Under the pieces are notes generated by a model. It saw nothing but the letters and a program-made list of their open reading frames with translations, was not told the DNA's origin and did not search any database. A DNA stretch of 46,810 bases, taken from an uncultured bacterium (GTDB lineage Bacteria > Myxococcota_A > Polyangia > Polyangiales > Houyiibacteriaceae). Of this stretch, positions 1 through 8,428 are shown one piece after another. Numbering within the stretch: the first letter of the stretch is position 1; the number at the start of each line of letters is the position of its first letter. The position numbers and the translations under genes were made by a program. Location of the stretch: positions 1-46,810 of the forward strand of contig CALJDU010000099.1 in NCBI GenBank assembly GCA_938024995.1, given 5' to 3'.

Positions 1-636
1 GCGGTAGTCGAAGTCGACACCCGTGACGCGGTAGAGCGCGTCGTGTGAGATGGAGCGGTTTTGGTTTCGGTGACCCGCGGGGAAAAGGGCTCGGTCCGGA
101 TTCGCGTCGCGAACGCGCGTGAGGTTGTTGGCGTCGTCCCACTCGTAGCGATAGAAGAAGGGGTACTGCAGCGCTTCGATGCCCGAGCTTTCGAGCGGAT
201 CACGGTACATGTAGATCTGGTCTGGGCGCTGGCGGATGTCGTAGCCGTAGCGGAGCTGCGTGCTCGCGTGACTGCCGCGGTTGTCGCCGAGCGCCACAGT
301 GGTCGGGAGCCCGAAGCGGTTGTAGGAGAAGCTCCGAACGATGTCGCGACGGGTGTTGTTCAGGCGATAGCGGATGTTCCTGGGAAGCCCGCGAAGCCCG
401 TAGCGGATCTCGCCCTCGACGGTGGGTCCGTCAACGGAGGGTCCGCTGGCGCCCCAGTTCGGGTCGCGCGGGTATTGCACATCGGTCGCGCGATCGATGT
501 GATCGAAGATCGCGACCGACGTCTCGTAGACGTGGGGGTCGTACACACGCGCGCTTGTAGCCGCCGTCTCGCTGACGTTCGGGAGACCCGTGACCGGATC
601 CGTGGCAACGCTGATCGCTAACCGTTCAGCAGACAT
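1..636 (-). CDS. RHS/YD-repeat-like protein, C-terminus cut by window edge
   Basis: The minus strand is open from an ATG at 636 to base 1 (212 codons) without a stop, so the protein continues beyond the left edge. The translation has the Tyr/Asp/Arg/Asn-rich look of RHS/YD repeats: segments such as FSYNRFGLPTTVALGDNRG, LRYGYDIRQRPDQIYMYRD and YEWDDANNLTRVRDANPD fit the family's YDxxGN-type strands. RHS proteins form secreted shells that often carry a toxin at the C-terminus, which would lie outside this window. No signal peptide follows the chosen start and the N-terminus is unusually short for an RHS protein. This could be a free-standing RHS core fragment or the remnant of a longer gene. 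The frame stays open upstream to about 700, so a GTG start at 639 is also possible. Confidence 0.72.
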   Translation of the reverse strand, partial: MSAERLAISVATDPVTGLPNVSETAATSARVYDPHVYETSVAIFDHIDRATDVQYPRDPNWGASGPSVDGPTVEGEIRYGLRGLPRNIRYRLNNTRRDIVRSFSYNRFGLPTTVALGDNRGSHASTQLRYGYDIRQRPDQIYMYRDPLESSGIEALQYPFFYRYEWDDANNLTRVRDANPDRALFPAGHRNQNRSISHDALYRVTGVDFDYR

Positions 637-707
637 CACCCCCAGGGCAGCCGTCGCCGCGCTGCACCGTCGATCGCTTTTGACGGGAACCTCTAAGGGC
701 GCTGCGC

Positions 708-3545
708 TCAACCCAAGATCATCGTCTCCTCAAGCAGCTCCCCGGTCGTGAAGCGACGCAAGCTCCAGCGATCGAAGAGCTCTTGCTCCGCGCTCTCGTC
801 GAGCAGGTTCTTCGCGACCCGCTCCGAGATCACCGGCGCCATCATGAAGCCGTGGCCCATGAAGCCGCAGATCATGATCATGCCCTCGACCCCGTCGACG
901 CGGCCGATGATCGGGTTCCCGTCGGGCGTGAGATCGTAGCAACCGGCCCATTGCCGCAGGACGCGGACGTGGCCGAGCACGGGCATCGTCTTCGTCAACT
1001 CGCGCGCGTAGAGGCCCAAGAAGCGAAGCGAGCTGTCTTGGTTGAGACCGCCTGGCACGAGCTCGTTGCTGCAGCCGCCGACGATCTCGCCGCGCATCGA
1101 CTGGCTGAAGTAGAGACCCGTTTCCAGATCCGCGACCAGCGGTTTGAGGAAGGGCTTGAGCGGCTCGGTTGAGCAGATCTCGTGGCGATGCGGAACGTTT
1201 GGGAGCGACACGCCGACCATCTTGGCGACTTCCGGGCTGTAGGCGCCGCAGGCGTTCACGACCATCTTGGTACGCACGCGGCCGCGGTTCGTGATGACGC
1301 CGGTGACCTTGCCGCTCTCGGTCTCGACGTCTTGCACCTCGGTGAAGGTGTGCACCGACGCGCCGAGCTTCTTACACGCGTTCGCGTAGCCCCACACGAA
1401 CGGCCACGGGAAGACCACCGCGTCGTCCGGGTTGTGACTGCTGACGACCACGTTGCTCACGTCGAGCTCGGGAACCACCGCGAGCGTCTCTTTGGGCGTG
1501 AGGATCTTGGTCGGGAGGCCATGCGCGTTTTGCAACCGCGCGCTCTCCTCGAGCTGCTTCGCCCGTTCGTTGCTCCGCGCCAAAAAGAGATACCCGCCGC
1601 GCCGGAACCACACGTTGATGCGCATGTCGGTCGCGAAGGTCGCGCAGCGATCGAGCGACTCTTTCATGAGCGCGATGTTGCGCTCGGACGCCCACTGGGC
1701 GCGCACCCCGCCTCCGTTGCGCCCCGATGCGCCGCTGCAGAGGTAGCTCTTCTCGAGCACGATGATCCTCTTCGGCCCGCGCTTCTTGTCTTTGCTTAGA
1801 CGCGCCAAGTGATAGGCGGTCGCGAGCCCCATGATGCCGCCGCCGACGACGACGATGTCTGCCTCCTCGGGGAGGCCCTCTCGCTCGAGCTTCGGCGTCT
1901 TCTGCTTCGCCCGATGAATCGCGGGCAGGTGCTCTTTTGGTTTCTGAATGTCGGTGCGGATCACGCGCGCGAGCTGCGCGGTCGGGATCGGGTGCAGCGG
2001 GGGGCGCGGGGTGATCGGCCTGTCCGCCGCGATGCCCTGCTTGTCCCCTTCGCCGAGGAGCGGGAGCAGACCCGCGCACAAGGCGACGCATTGCTTGCCC
2101 TGACACCAGCCCGTGCCGAAGCCGGTGTAGCGCTTGACGGACTCGAGGTCGCGATGCCCGCGCTCCACCGCTTGTTCGATCTCGTGCAGCGTCACGTCTT
2201 CACAACGGCACACCATCACCTTGTCGCTGCGGTCCTTGGGCAGGACATCGAGGAAGCGCGTCACCGTGAGCGGGGCTTCTTCCGCTCGCTCCGGCTCTAC
2301 GACTGTCGTTCCGGCGGCCAAGCGCCCCGCCGCCACCGCGTCAACCTCGCTGCCGGTACACGTCCCGACCGCGAACACATCTGGCGCGCTGGTGCGGCCG
2401 CTCTTGTCGACCGTGACGAAGAACGCCCCGCCCGACGAACGAAGCGCGGCTCCCGCTTGCGCGGCGAGCTCGTAGACGCCCGCGATGGGCCCGGTCACGC
2501 CGACCGCGTCGCAGGACACTCGTCGCGTCCTGCCGCCCACGCGGACGTAGGCGCCTTTCACCCGGGTTCCGCCGATGAAACGGTGAACCTCGGTGTGGGC
2601 GACGGTCTGGGTTCGCTCCCCGCCGAGCGCGAGGAAGCGCTCGCCCAGCGGCCGGAGCGCGCCTTCGTCGCCGATCAGCAGGAGCGAGTCACCGAAGCGG
2701 ACGCCGCGCGCGAGGAGCGCCGTGATCGCGCTGACCGACATCACGCCTGGGAGATCCGCGCCCGGGAGCGCGACCGCGCCTTCACGTGTCCCGGTCGCGA
2801 GGATGAGCCTCTGCGGACGAATCCGGACGAGCTGATCGCGCTGCAGGTCATGCACGACGACGAAGAGCTGACGTGTGTAGCTGCTCGCGAGCTCTTCGGC
2901 TGTTTGCGCGCGCTCTTCGCCCGGCGTGAAGCCGTAGCCGCCCTCGCGATACACCGCGAGCGCACGATGACGACTCAGCACGGTGACGCCTGCGACCGAC
3001 GCGCTCTCGCCTTCATCGACCAGCGCAACACGCTCGGCTGCTGCTCCAGCCGCCCGTGCCGCGGCGCGTCCGGGCTCGCCGCCGCCCACGACCAAGACGT
3101 CGACCTCACGCTCTCCGATCTCGATCGGCGCCTGAACCTTGTCGGGGAGCTCGCCGATCCCCGCGATGCGGCGCGCGATCTTTTTCATCACGAGGTTGAG
3201 CGGACGAAAACGCGTGAACATGTGGTGGTGGTCCATCCCGTTGGGGAAGAACCAATCGGTCGCCGAGAGCAGGTCGGTGTTCGCCGAACCGATCACGTTT
3301 TGCGTCTCCACGACTTCGCCGCCGCGCACTTCATGCCGGCAGCTCATCACGTTCGGGACGCCGTCGACGCGCATCAGGCACCCGTCGCATTGACCGTCGA
3401 GGCAGACCGGTCCCCGCGGACGGTGGTACTTCACGCTGCGTCCGAAGACGAGGCGATCGGCGGCGATCAAAGAGACGGCGAGCGGTTCGCCGACGCGCGC
3501 GTCGATCACGTCGCCGTCGATGGTGAGCTGGGTCTTCTCGGTCAC
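708..3545 (-). CDS. Fused 2Fe-2S / FAD-NAD / BFD / DAO-type flavoprotein oxidoreductase
   Basis: A 945-residue protein with four modules in one chain. Residues ~1-115 form a SoxA/HcnA-like 2Fe-2S domain with C48, C53, C56 and C69. Residues ~146-420 form an FAD/NAD(P) Rossmann domain (VLVVGGGEPG). Residues ~443-495 form a BFD-like 2Fe-2S domain with C446-x-C448 and C481-x4-C486. Residues ~562-945 form a D-amino-acid-oxidase/SoxB-like domain (IVVVGGGIMGLATAYHL). In sarcosine oxidase, opine oxidases and hydrogen cyanide synthase these modules are separate subunits (A, B, C or alpha, beta); here they are fused. The inferred role is oxidation of a secondary amine or amino acid with electrons passed through two clusters. 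The substrate cannot be told. The sarcosine-oxidase GcvT-like tail is absent. Confidence 0.88.
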   Translation of the reverse strand: MTEKTQLTIDGDVIDARVGEPLAVSLIAADRLVFGRSVKYHRPRGPVCLDGQCDGCLMRVDGVPNVMSCRHEVRGGEVVETQNVIGSANTDLLSATDWFFPNGMDHHHMFTRFRPLNLVMKKIARRIAGIGELPDKVQAPIEIGEREVDVLVVGGGEPGRAAARAAGAAAERVALVDEGESASVAGVTVLSRHRALAVYREGGYGFTPGEERAQTAEELASSYTRQLFVVVHDLQRDQLVRIRPQRLILATGTREGAVALPGADLPGVMSVSAITALLARGVRFGDSLLLIGDEGALRPLGERFLALGGERTQTVAHTEVHRFIGGTRVKGAYVRVGGRTRRVSCDAVGVTGPIAGVYELAAQAGAALRSSGGAFFVTVDKSGRTSAPDVFAVGTCTGSEVDAVAAGRLAAGTTVVEPERAEEAPLTVTRFLDVLPKDRSDKVMVCRCEDVTLHEIEQAVERGHRDLESVKRYTGFGTGWCQGKQCVALCAGLLPLLGEGDKQGIAADRPITPRPPLHPIPTAQLARVIRTDIQKPKEHLPAIHRAKQKTPKLEREGLPEEADIVVVGGGIMGLATAYHLARLSKDKKRGPKRIIVLEKSYLCSGASGRNGGGVRAQWASERNIALMKESLDRCATFATDMRINVWFRRGGYLFLARSNERAKQLEESARLQNAHGLPTKILTPKETLAVVPELDVSNVVVSSHNPDDAVVFPWPFVWGYANACKKLGASVHTFTEVQDVETESGKVTGVITNRGRVRTKMVVNACGAYSPEVAKMVGVSLPNVPHRHEICSTEPLKPFLKPLVADLETGLYFSQSMRGEIVGGCSNELVPGGLNQDSSLRFLGLYARELTKTMPVLGHVRVLRQWAGCYDLTPDGNPIIGRVDGVEGMIMICGFMGHGFMMAPVISERVAKNLLDESAEQELFDRWSLRRFTTGELLEETMILG

Positions 3546-3608
3546 GCCAAATCGTCACGCGCTCGCAAACGAGACGCAAGCGAATCAGCGTGACTCAGAC
3601 CCTCATCC

Positions 3609-4427
3609 TCAAGCGGGGTCGCGGTACTTGATCGAGCACCCGATCGCGCGGGTCTCGTTGGGCTCGATGGCCTCGCCCGCGATGACGGCTTCGAGCGCGT
3701 CACGCAAGAACTGCTGCTCGACCTGCTCTTCATCCGCGCTGTCGTCGATGGCGCCGTGGTAGACGAGCTCGCGCGCGCTGTTCAAGAGGTAGACCTCGGG
3801 GGTCTTGTTGGCCCCGAACGCGCGAGCGACGTCAGAGGTATCGTCGACAACGTACGGGAACTGCATCCCGAGCGTCTGCGCGCGCTCCTGCATGGTCGCG
3901 TAGTCGTCCTCCGCGAACACGGCCGGGTCGTTCGGATTGATCGCGATGACCCCAACCCCGCGCTCGCGATAGGTGTTCCCGAGCGCCGTGAGTCGCTCTT
4001 CCCACTTCTTCGCCCACGGACAGTGGTTGCACGTGAAGACAACGAGCGTGCCGTGTTCGCCCGAGACGCCGCCGATCGAGGTGACCTCGCCGTCCACGTT
4101 GCGCATGGCTTGATCCATCATCGGCGCGGTCGCGCCAATCGCGATGCTGGTCAGCTGAGGACCGCGAGGCGGGCGCTTACCCGGACGCTTACCGTGCGGA
4201 CCCATCCCCGGCCTGCCCATCCCCGGCCCCATTCCATGCGGCCCCATTCCGTGCTTCGTGTGCCGCTCCATCATGCCGCCCGACATGTCGGACGCGCGCG
4301 CGGTGTTGAGCTCTGCTTCGTTCGCCCGCGCCGGTTCGGATACCTCCGGAGCGCTGGGCTGACACGCTAGGCACAGCGGGAGACCAAGGGCGAAGGTCGC
4401 GCGGAGAAGTGTAAGTCGGGTGCTCAT
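3609..4427 (-). CDS. Thioredoxin-fold (redoxin) lipoprotein with CNHC active site
   Basis: A 272-residue exported protein. The chosen ATG (4427) is preceded by AGAGGA about nine bases upstream and opens a signal peptide ending near a lipidation Cys (C22, LCLAC). A Gly/Met/Pro/His-rich linker (about 50-90) follows, rich in GMGP and GPHG units that could bind metal. Residues ~95-270 are an AhpC/TSA-like redoxin with FTCNHCPWAK (C133, C136), the motif of a thioredoxin-like family believed to act as peroxiredoxin or thiol reductase. An upstream in-frame ATG at 4487 overlaps the stop of the preceding gene but would add 20 residues encoded by an 18-bp tandem repeat ahead of the signal peptide. The upstream neighbour is a second thioredoxin-like lipoprotein, so the two probably work on the same extracytoplasmic thiol chemistry. 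Confidence 0.82.
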   Translation of the reverse strand: MSTRLTLLRATFALGLPLCLACQPSAPEVSEPARANEAELNTARASDMSGGMMERHTKHGMGPHGMGPGMGRPGMGPHGKRPGKRPPRGPQLTSIAIGATAPMMDQAMRNVDGEVTSIGGVSGEHGTLVVFTCNHCPWAKKWEERLTALGNTYRERGVGVIAINPNDPAVFAEDDYATMQERAQTLGMQFPYVVDDTSDVARAFGANKTPEVYLLNSARELVYHGAIDDSADEEQVEQQFLRDALEAVIAGEAIEPNETRAIGCSIKYRDPA

Positions 4428-4442
4428 CGATGTTGTTCCTCT

Positions 4443-4496
4443 GAATGTCATTGCTCTACTGAATGTCATTGCGCTTCTGAATGTCATTGCTCTTCT
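4443..4496. repeat. Three-unit 18-bp tandem repeat at a gene junction
   Basis: Three consecutive 18-bp units begin at 4443, 4461 and 4479, each starting GAATGTCATTGC and ending with a near-identical CTxCT tail. On the minus strand every unit contains an ATGA, giving three in-frame ATG codons with an AGAAGAG-like purine run just ahead. The last unit lies across the stop codon of the upstream thioredoxin-like gene. The period is a multiple of three, so copy-number change would keep the frame. Confidence 0.9.
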
Positions 4497-5074
4497 TCCT
4501 CGCGCTCAGCGAGAAGCTCCGCGATCGCGCTCTCGAGCGTGGAGCGGCTGACCTCGCCCTCGAAGAAGTGACGCCTTCGACGGTTCGCGTCGAGGAGAAT
4601 CGTCGCTGGAAGGGTCCCCGTCCAGTCCGGATGAACGGCCGCGATGAACGCTTGGTCGCGCCCCTCCTTTACGTAGCCGGGCATCGCGACGCCCTGCGCG
4701 ACAAGAAATCGCAAGGCGTCAGCGCGCTGCTCACGGAAGTCGGCGGAGATGAACAAGGTCCCAACGCCCCGCGCCCGATACTCGTTCCCGAGCGCGACCA
4801 GCATCGGGAACTCCTCAACGCATGGTGCACACCAGGTCGACCACACGTTCACGAGCAGCACGCGTCCGGGCGCTCGCCGGATGAGCCCCTCGAGGTCATC
4901 GGGCGTCACCTCGTCGAGACGCGGCGGAACGCTCGCAGCGACGACCTTCGTCGGTTGTGCAACCGCACCTTCCTGGGGCGCTGCAGTCGAGCCGGTGTCA
5001 CACGCGCAAGCGAGCGACATCGCGAACGCGAGCATCATCGTCAGCGACGGTGTCAGGACTTTGGGTCGACGCAT
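4484..5074 (-). CDS. TlpA/ResA-like thioredoxin-family lipoprotein
   Basis: A 196-residue protein. The N-terminus has a hydrophobic signal segment ending in Cys residues (SLACAC, C23/C25) typical of an exported lipoprotein. The catalytic motif is WSTWCAPC (C82, C85) in a TlpA-like fold, followed by the region FPMLVALGNEYRARGVG and a cis-Pro segment near TLPATIL. TlpA/ResA proteins reduce disulfides in the periplasm, often for cytochrome c maturation or copper handling. The gene lies directly upstream of another thioredoxin-fold lipoprotein on the same strand. The C-terminus ends in a run of Glu (EEREEEEQ) encoded within the 18-bp tandem repeat region. Confidence 0.85.
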   Translation of the reverse strand: MRRPKVLTPSLTMMLAFAMSLACACDTGSTAAPQEGAVAQPTKVVAASVPPRLDEVTPDDLEGLIRRAPGRVLLVNVWSTWCAPCVEEFPMLVALGNEYRARGVGTLFISADFREQRADALRFLVAQGVAMPGYVKEGRDQAFIAAVHPDWTGTLPATILLDANRRRRHFFEGEVSRSTLESAIAELLAEREEEEQ

Positions 5075-5208
5075 GCTGTCTATACTAAACGCATCTCGGC
5101 GAGAGCGTTGACTAGCAAGCGGAGAGGCCAGTCGCCTCGACCTCGAAGGTCGACCTCAGCCACGGCTCGCTTTCAAGCGCACGCGAAGCGCGCTCTTCGG
5201 CGACGATC

Positions 5209-5838
5209 CTAGAAGCGGAAGCCGACGCTCAGCTCTGCGTTGGCGAACACGTTCGTCGCGTCCTGACCCGTGACCCCGACATCCGCGCTGGGCGACTCCG
5301 CGACGTAGCTCACGTCGAGACGGAAGCCGCCGCGCATGAAGACGGCCCCGCTGGACTGGAAGTGGAGGCCAATGGGGACCTGGCCAAGGAAGCCGATGCC
5401 GCTGAGCTTGACGAGCAGCCCGCGCCCGACGTCAACCGTTCGCGCGGAGTAAAACGCGCCGGCCCCGATCCCGATATAGAACGACAGGCTTCGCCTCAAC
5501 GGCGCGAGGTAGAGCGCTTGGAGCGTCCCCCCAATGCCGCGCGTACGTTGCGCGTTGTCGCCGACGTCCCCGCGAACGAAGATCCCCTGGAGCGCGACGC
5601 GGAACTCGACGCGGTGCGCGACCATCACGCCGAACCCAAGCGACGGGAGCGTGTACAGAATGTTCTGCGTCGTCGAGTTGCCGGTCTCCGTGGTGACGTC
5701 CACGTAGCTGTAGCCGCCGGTACCCGAGAGGTAGATGGACAAGGCGCCGCGAGAGAGCTGCGCGGACGCGGTGTCGGGGACCGAAGAGAGGCAAGCGAGA
5801 ACGAGGAGCGCCGTAACGCCGCGTTGAAGGGACGACAT
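5209..5838 (-). CDS. Small outer-membrane beta-barrel protein
   Basis: A 209-residue protein from the ATG at 5838. A further in-frame start nine codons upstream exists but would put extra residues ahead of the signal peptide. The signal peptide ends at SVPDTASA-QL. The mature part alternates hydrophobic and polar residues in short strands (SIYLSGTGGYSYVDV, SFYIGIGAGAFYSA, FRLDVSYVAE) and terminates in VGFRF, an aromatic C-terminal residue used by the BAM machinery. Length fits a small eight-stranded OmpA/OmpW-like barrel. The function is unknown. It lies downstream of the methyltransferase gene on the same strand. Confidence 0.72.
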   Translation of the reverse strand: MSSLQRGVTALLVLACLSSVPDTASAQLSRGALSIYLSGTGGYSYVDVTTETGNSTTQNILYTLPSLGFGVMVAHRVEFRVALQGIFVRGDVGDNAQRTRGIGGTLQALYLAPLRRSLSFYIGIGAGAFYSARTVDVGRGLLVKLSGIGFLGQVPIGLHFQSSGAVFMRGGFRLDVSYVAESPSADVGVTGQDATNVFANAELSVGFRF

Positions 5839-5892
5839 GTTCACAAGGGTAGAGGGCCGCCCCACTGCGACCCAAAATTCTGGTTCCCTTGT

Positions 5893-6483
5893 CTACGACT
5901 TGGTCGCGACCAGCTGCGTCGTCGCGCTGAGACCGGAGTGATAGCGACCTTCGTCCACCACGCGCTTGGTTTGCTGAAGCAACTCAAAGGTCAGGCCCGC
6001 GAACTCGACGCGTGCGGCCTCGGCGGAAAAGAGCAGCTCGACGCGAGGTGGACCCCCCTTCCCAGGCATCGCTAACTGATCAGGCGCGTAGGCCTCGAGG
6101 ATCAGCACGCCTCCCGGACGGAGCGCCTGGACGCACGCGGCGTGAACTCGTTTTCGTAGCGCTGGCGGCAAGTGCGCGAAGGTCGCGACGATCCCAGACC
6201 AGCGCGCGGTCCCGAGGTCGAAGTCCGCGAGGTCGGCGACGACGGTGGTGATGCCGACGCCTGCCTCCTTCGCGAGCGCTTCCGCGTTCGCGAGACCGAC
6301 GTCCGATTGATCGACCGCGGTGACCGCGTGACCACGCGACGCGAGGAAGACAGCGTTGCGACCCTCTCCGGCCGCCAGCTCAAGCACGGGGCCTTCGGGC
6401 AGGCGCGGCGCCACGACGCGGACAAAGTCATTCGGCGCGGTGCCGTAGGACGCGTAGGCATCAGCGTAGCGTTCGTTCCACAT
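5893..6483 (-). CDS. Class I SAM-dependent methyltransferase
   Basis: A 196-residue protein beginning MWNERYADAYASYGTAPN. This ATG has AAGGA immediately upstream, and 12 further in-frame residues upstream look non-conserved. SAM-binding motif I is VLELAAGEGRNAVFLA (~residues 35-50), followed by the acidic loop AVDQSD and a motif IV-like region around VATFAHLPP. The architecture matches small TehB/thiopurine-methyltransferase-like proteins (Methyltransf_25). The substrate cannot be predicted. The gene is divergent from the cupin lipoprotein at 6571. Confidence 0.85.
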   Translation of the reverse strand: MWNERYADAYASYGTAPNDFVRVVAPRLPEGPVLELAAGEGRNAVFLASRGHAVTAVDQSDVGLANAEALAKEAGVGITTVVADLADFDLGTARWSGIVATFAHLPPALRKRVHAACVQALRPGGVLILEAYAPDQLAMPGKGGPPRVELLFSAEAARVEFAGLTFELLQQTKRVVDEGRYHSGLSATTQLVATKS

Positions 6484-6570
6484 GGTCCTTGGATACGCGT
6501 TCGCCCAGGGCGCGTCCATTCGATCGACTGACGCTTGCCAACGCGACCCACCGCCCTAACGGTAGTCACC

Positions 6571-7482
6571 ATGTCACTCGCGACGTACAGAGTCCGGAAC
6601 GCGCTGCAGCAAGCGTCCATCCTCGTATCGATCGCGCTCGGGGCGTGCGCGACAACCACGCCGGTTGTCGCGTACCCCGACGCGCACAACAGCGCGAGAA
6701 CCGAACCCCGCGTCGACGTGCCCGCGACGCCGAACGTGGTGCTGTCGTCTGAGGTGGAATGGGAACACCTCAACCCGGCCCGCGGCGACGCTGGTCCGCG
6801 CGCGGCCACGCTCTTCGGCGATCGCAACGGAGCGGAGGCGACCGGCTTTCTGGTTCGCTTTGTCGATGGCTTCTCCTCGCCGCCGCACATCCACAACGTC
6901 TCGTATCGCGGCGTCGTGATTCGCGGACTCGTTCACAACGACGATCCAAACGCGGACCCGATGTGGATGCCGACCGGCTCGTTCTGGACCCAGCCTGTCG
7001 GCGGTGCGCACATCACCTCCGCGCAGGTCACCGCGGAAGGCGCAGACATCGTCGCGTACATCGAGATCGATGAGGGCCCCTACTTGGTCCGGCCCGTCGA
7101 CCAAGCCGTCGACAACGAAGAGCGGCCGGTGAACGTCGATGTCTCGAACCTCGTGTGGATCCCGGCGACGAGTCTGGGCGGAGCAGAAGACGGACGGGTC
7201 GCCTTCCTTTGGGGCGAACCGAGCGGCTCGGGTCCCTATGGCGTCATGCTCAAGCTCGCGCCAAACGCGGAGGCCACCCTCCGCGGCGCGTACCGGGCCG
7301 TTGTCATCCAAGGAAGCCTCTCCCTCCCGTCCGACACGCGGGCGCTCGACCCCAGCAGCTCGTTCTCGTCGACGGGCGGCGGGTCAGAGGTGTCATGCCC
7401 AGGCACCGACACGTGCCTGCTCTACGTTCGCGCAGAGCGCAGTTTCTCGCTCGCTTCGGCGCGGCCGAACGACGGGAGGTGA
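6571..7482 (+). CDS. DUF4437-like double-cupin lipoprotein
   Basis: A 303-residue protein starting MSLATYRVRN. A hydrophobic signal ends in the lipobox LGACAT, so it is predicted to be a lipoprotein. The rest shows two cupin-like halves: the first has SPPHIHNVSYRGVVIRG with the His pair of a metal-binding cupin and GSFWTQPVGGAHIT; the second has the VMLKLAPNAEATL and RAVVIQGSL strands. This fits the DUF4437 family (bicupin, function unknown). The second half lacks the metal-binding His pair. An upstream in-frame ATG at 6535 is possible but would bury the signal peptide. Confidence 0.7.
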   Translation: MSLATYRVRNALQQASILVSIALGACATTTPVVAYPDAHNSARTEPRVDVPATPNVVLSSEVEWEHLNPARGDAGPRAATLFGDRNGAEATGFLVRFVDGFSSPPHIHNVSYRGVVIRGLVHNDDPNADPMWMPTGSFWTQPVGGAHITSAQVTAEGADIVAYIEIDEGPYLVRPVDQAVDNEERPVNVDVSNLVWIPATSLGGAEDGRVAFLWGEPSGSGPYGVMLKLAPNAEATLRGAYRAVVIQGSLSLPSDTRALDPSSSFSSTGGGSEVSCPGTDTCLLYVRAERSFSLASARPNDGR

Positions 7483-7492
7483 GCGGAGCGCG

Positions 7493-8428
7493 TTAGAAGA
7501 GCCCGGGCCGGTTCTCGGCGGGACCTTCGGGACGCTCCGGCTGCGCTGGGATCGCGGGAAGCGGCGCCGCGCGGATCACGATCTCGACCTCGGACGTGCC
7601 GCCCGCTTCCACCTCGACCTCGGCCGACACGTCATGGAACAGGGGGTGCCAAGCGTGGAGCTCGACCACTTGTCCGGTCGGGACGTTCTCGAGCACGAAG
7701 CGGCCGCCCTCGGTGCTGACCGTGAACACTGGGTTGTAGGTGACGGGCACATCGGTCCGACCGCACGCGCCGCTGAACACGCACTTGATGACGCCAACGC
7801 CGCCGCGCTCGATCGGGATGTCGCGCGACTGTCCCTGTAGCAGCGCCTGCTGAAAACGGCTGTCCCCGAAGGTCGGGATGTAGGCAAAGTCGGTGTCGTT
7901 CTGGAGCCGGATCACGTCGCCCCGCATGACCGGAAGGAACATGGGCTGAAGACGACAGTCGACGATGCGGAGGTCGTGCGTGACCGGACCGAGCTCCGGG
8001 AAGTGCTCCCCAAAAGCTTCGGAACGGGTCCGCGCGAGGGCCGAGTCGTTCGTCGTCTGAATCGTTCCCGCGACCATCACGCCGGCGAGACCCCGCGCGT
8101 CATCCATCACGACCGGCCGTCGGTCTGCGCTCTGCGGCGGCGTGCACGCTTCGGGCGGTTCGGGGAGGCTCGGGTCGCGCACATCCGCGTCGCGATAAAG
8201 CGGAAGCTCATCTTCGGAGGCGAGACGAATGAAGCCGGTGACGCGTCCAAAGTGCGCGCGATCAAACACCGCAGGGCGCCCGCTTCCAGGTGCCTGCGTG
8301 TTCTCCGTCTCGTTGGTCGTCGTGGTTGGCGGCGTCACCTCCACGACTTCTTCGGGAGCGCCCTTGCATCGTTCACACCCTACGGACGCCGTGAGCGCGA
8401 GGATGCACGCGAGGACGCGGAAGCGCAT
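7493..8428 (-). CDS. Cupredoxin-like lipoprotein at the end of the nuo operon
   Basis: A 311-residue protein with a lipobox at TASVGC (C18) and a Thr/Pro-rich linker. Residues ~150-250 resemble the plastocyanin-like/methylamine-utilisation family: a Cys plus 'RGDVIRLQNDTD', then VIKCVFSGACG, and finally a carboxypeptidase-regulatory-like module with FVLENVPTGQVVELHAWHP. Classical copper ligands are not obvious, since the usual HN after the 'ND' segment is replaced by AYIP. The start ATG overlaps the nuoN stop by one base (TGATG), so it is translationally coupled to complex I genes. It could assist assembly or electron transfer at the membrane, but that is inference only. Confidence 0.75.
   Translation of the reverse strand: MRFRVLACILALTASVGCERCKGAPEEVVEVTPPTTTTNETENTQAPGSGRPAVFDRAHFGRVTGFIRLASEDELPLYRDADVRDPSLPEPPEACTPPQSADRRPVVMDDARGLAGVMVAGTIQTTNDSALARTRSEAFGEHFPELGPVTHDLRIVDCRLQPMFLPVMRGDVIRLQNDTDFAYIPTFGDSRFQQALLQGQSRDIPIERGGVGVIKCVFSGACGRTDVPVTYNPVFTVSTEGGRFVLENVPTGQVVELHAWHPLFHDVSAEVEVEAGGTSEVEIVIRAAPLPAIPAQPERPEGPAENRPGLF

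Noticed and set aside
708..3545. Assigning this as hydrogen cyanide synthase
   Set aside because: The modules fit HcnABC but equally opine, proline or sarcosine oxidases. Substrate cannot be read from the motifs.
1809..3593. 594-residue plus-strand open frame opposite the fused flavoprotein
   Set aside because: Composition is Arg/Ala/Asp-rich without domains, and the minus strand has four recognised modules with intact motifs.
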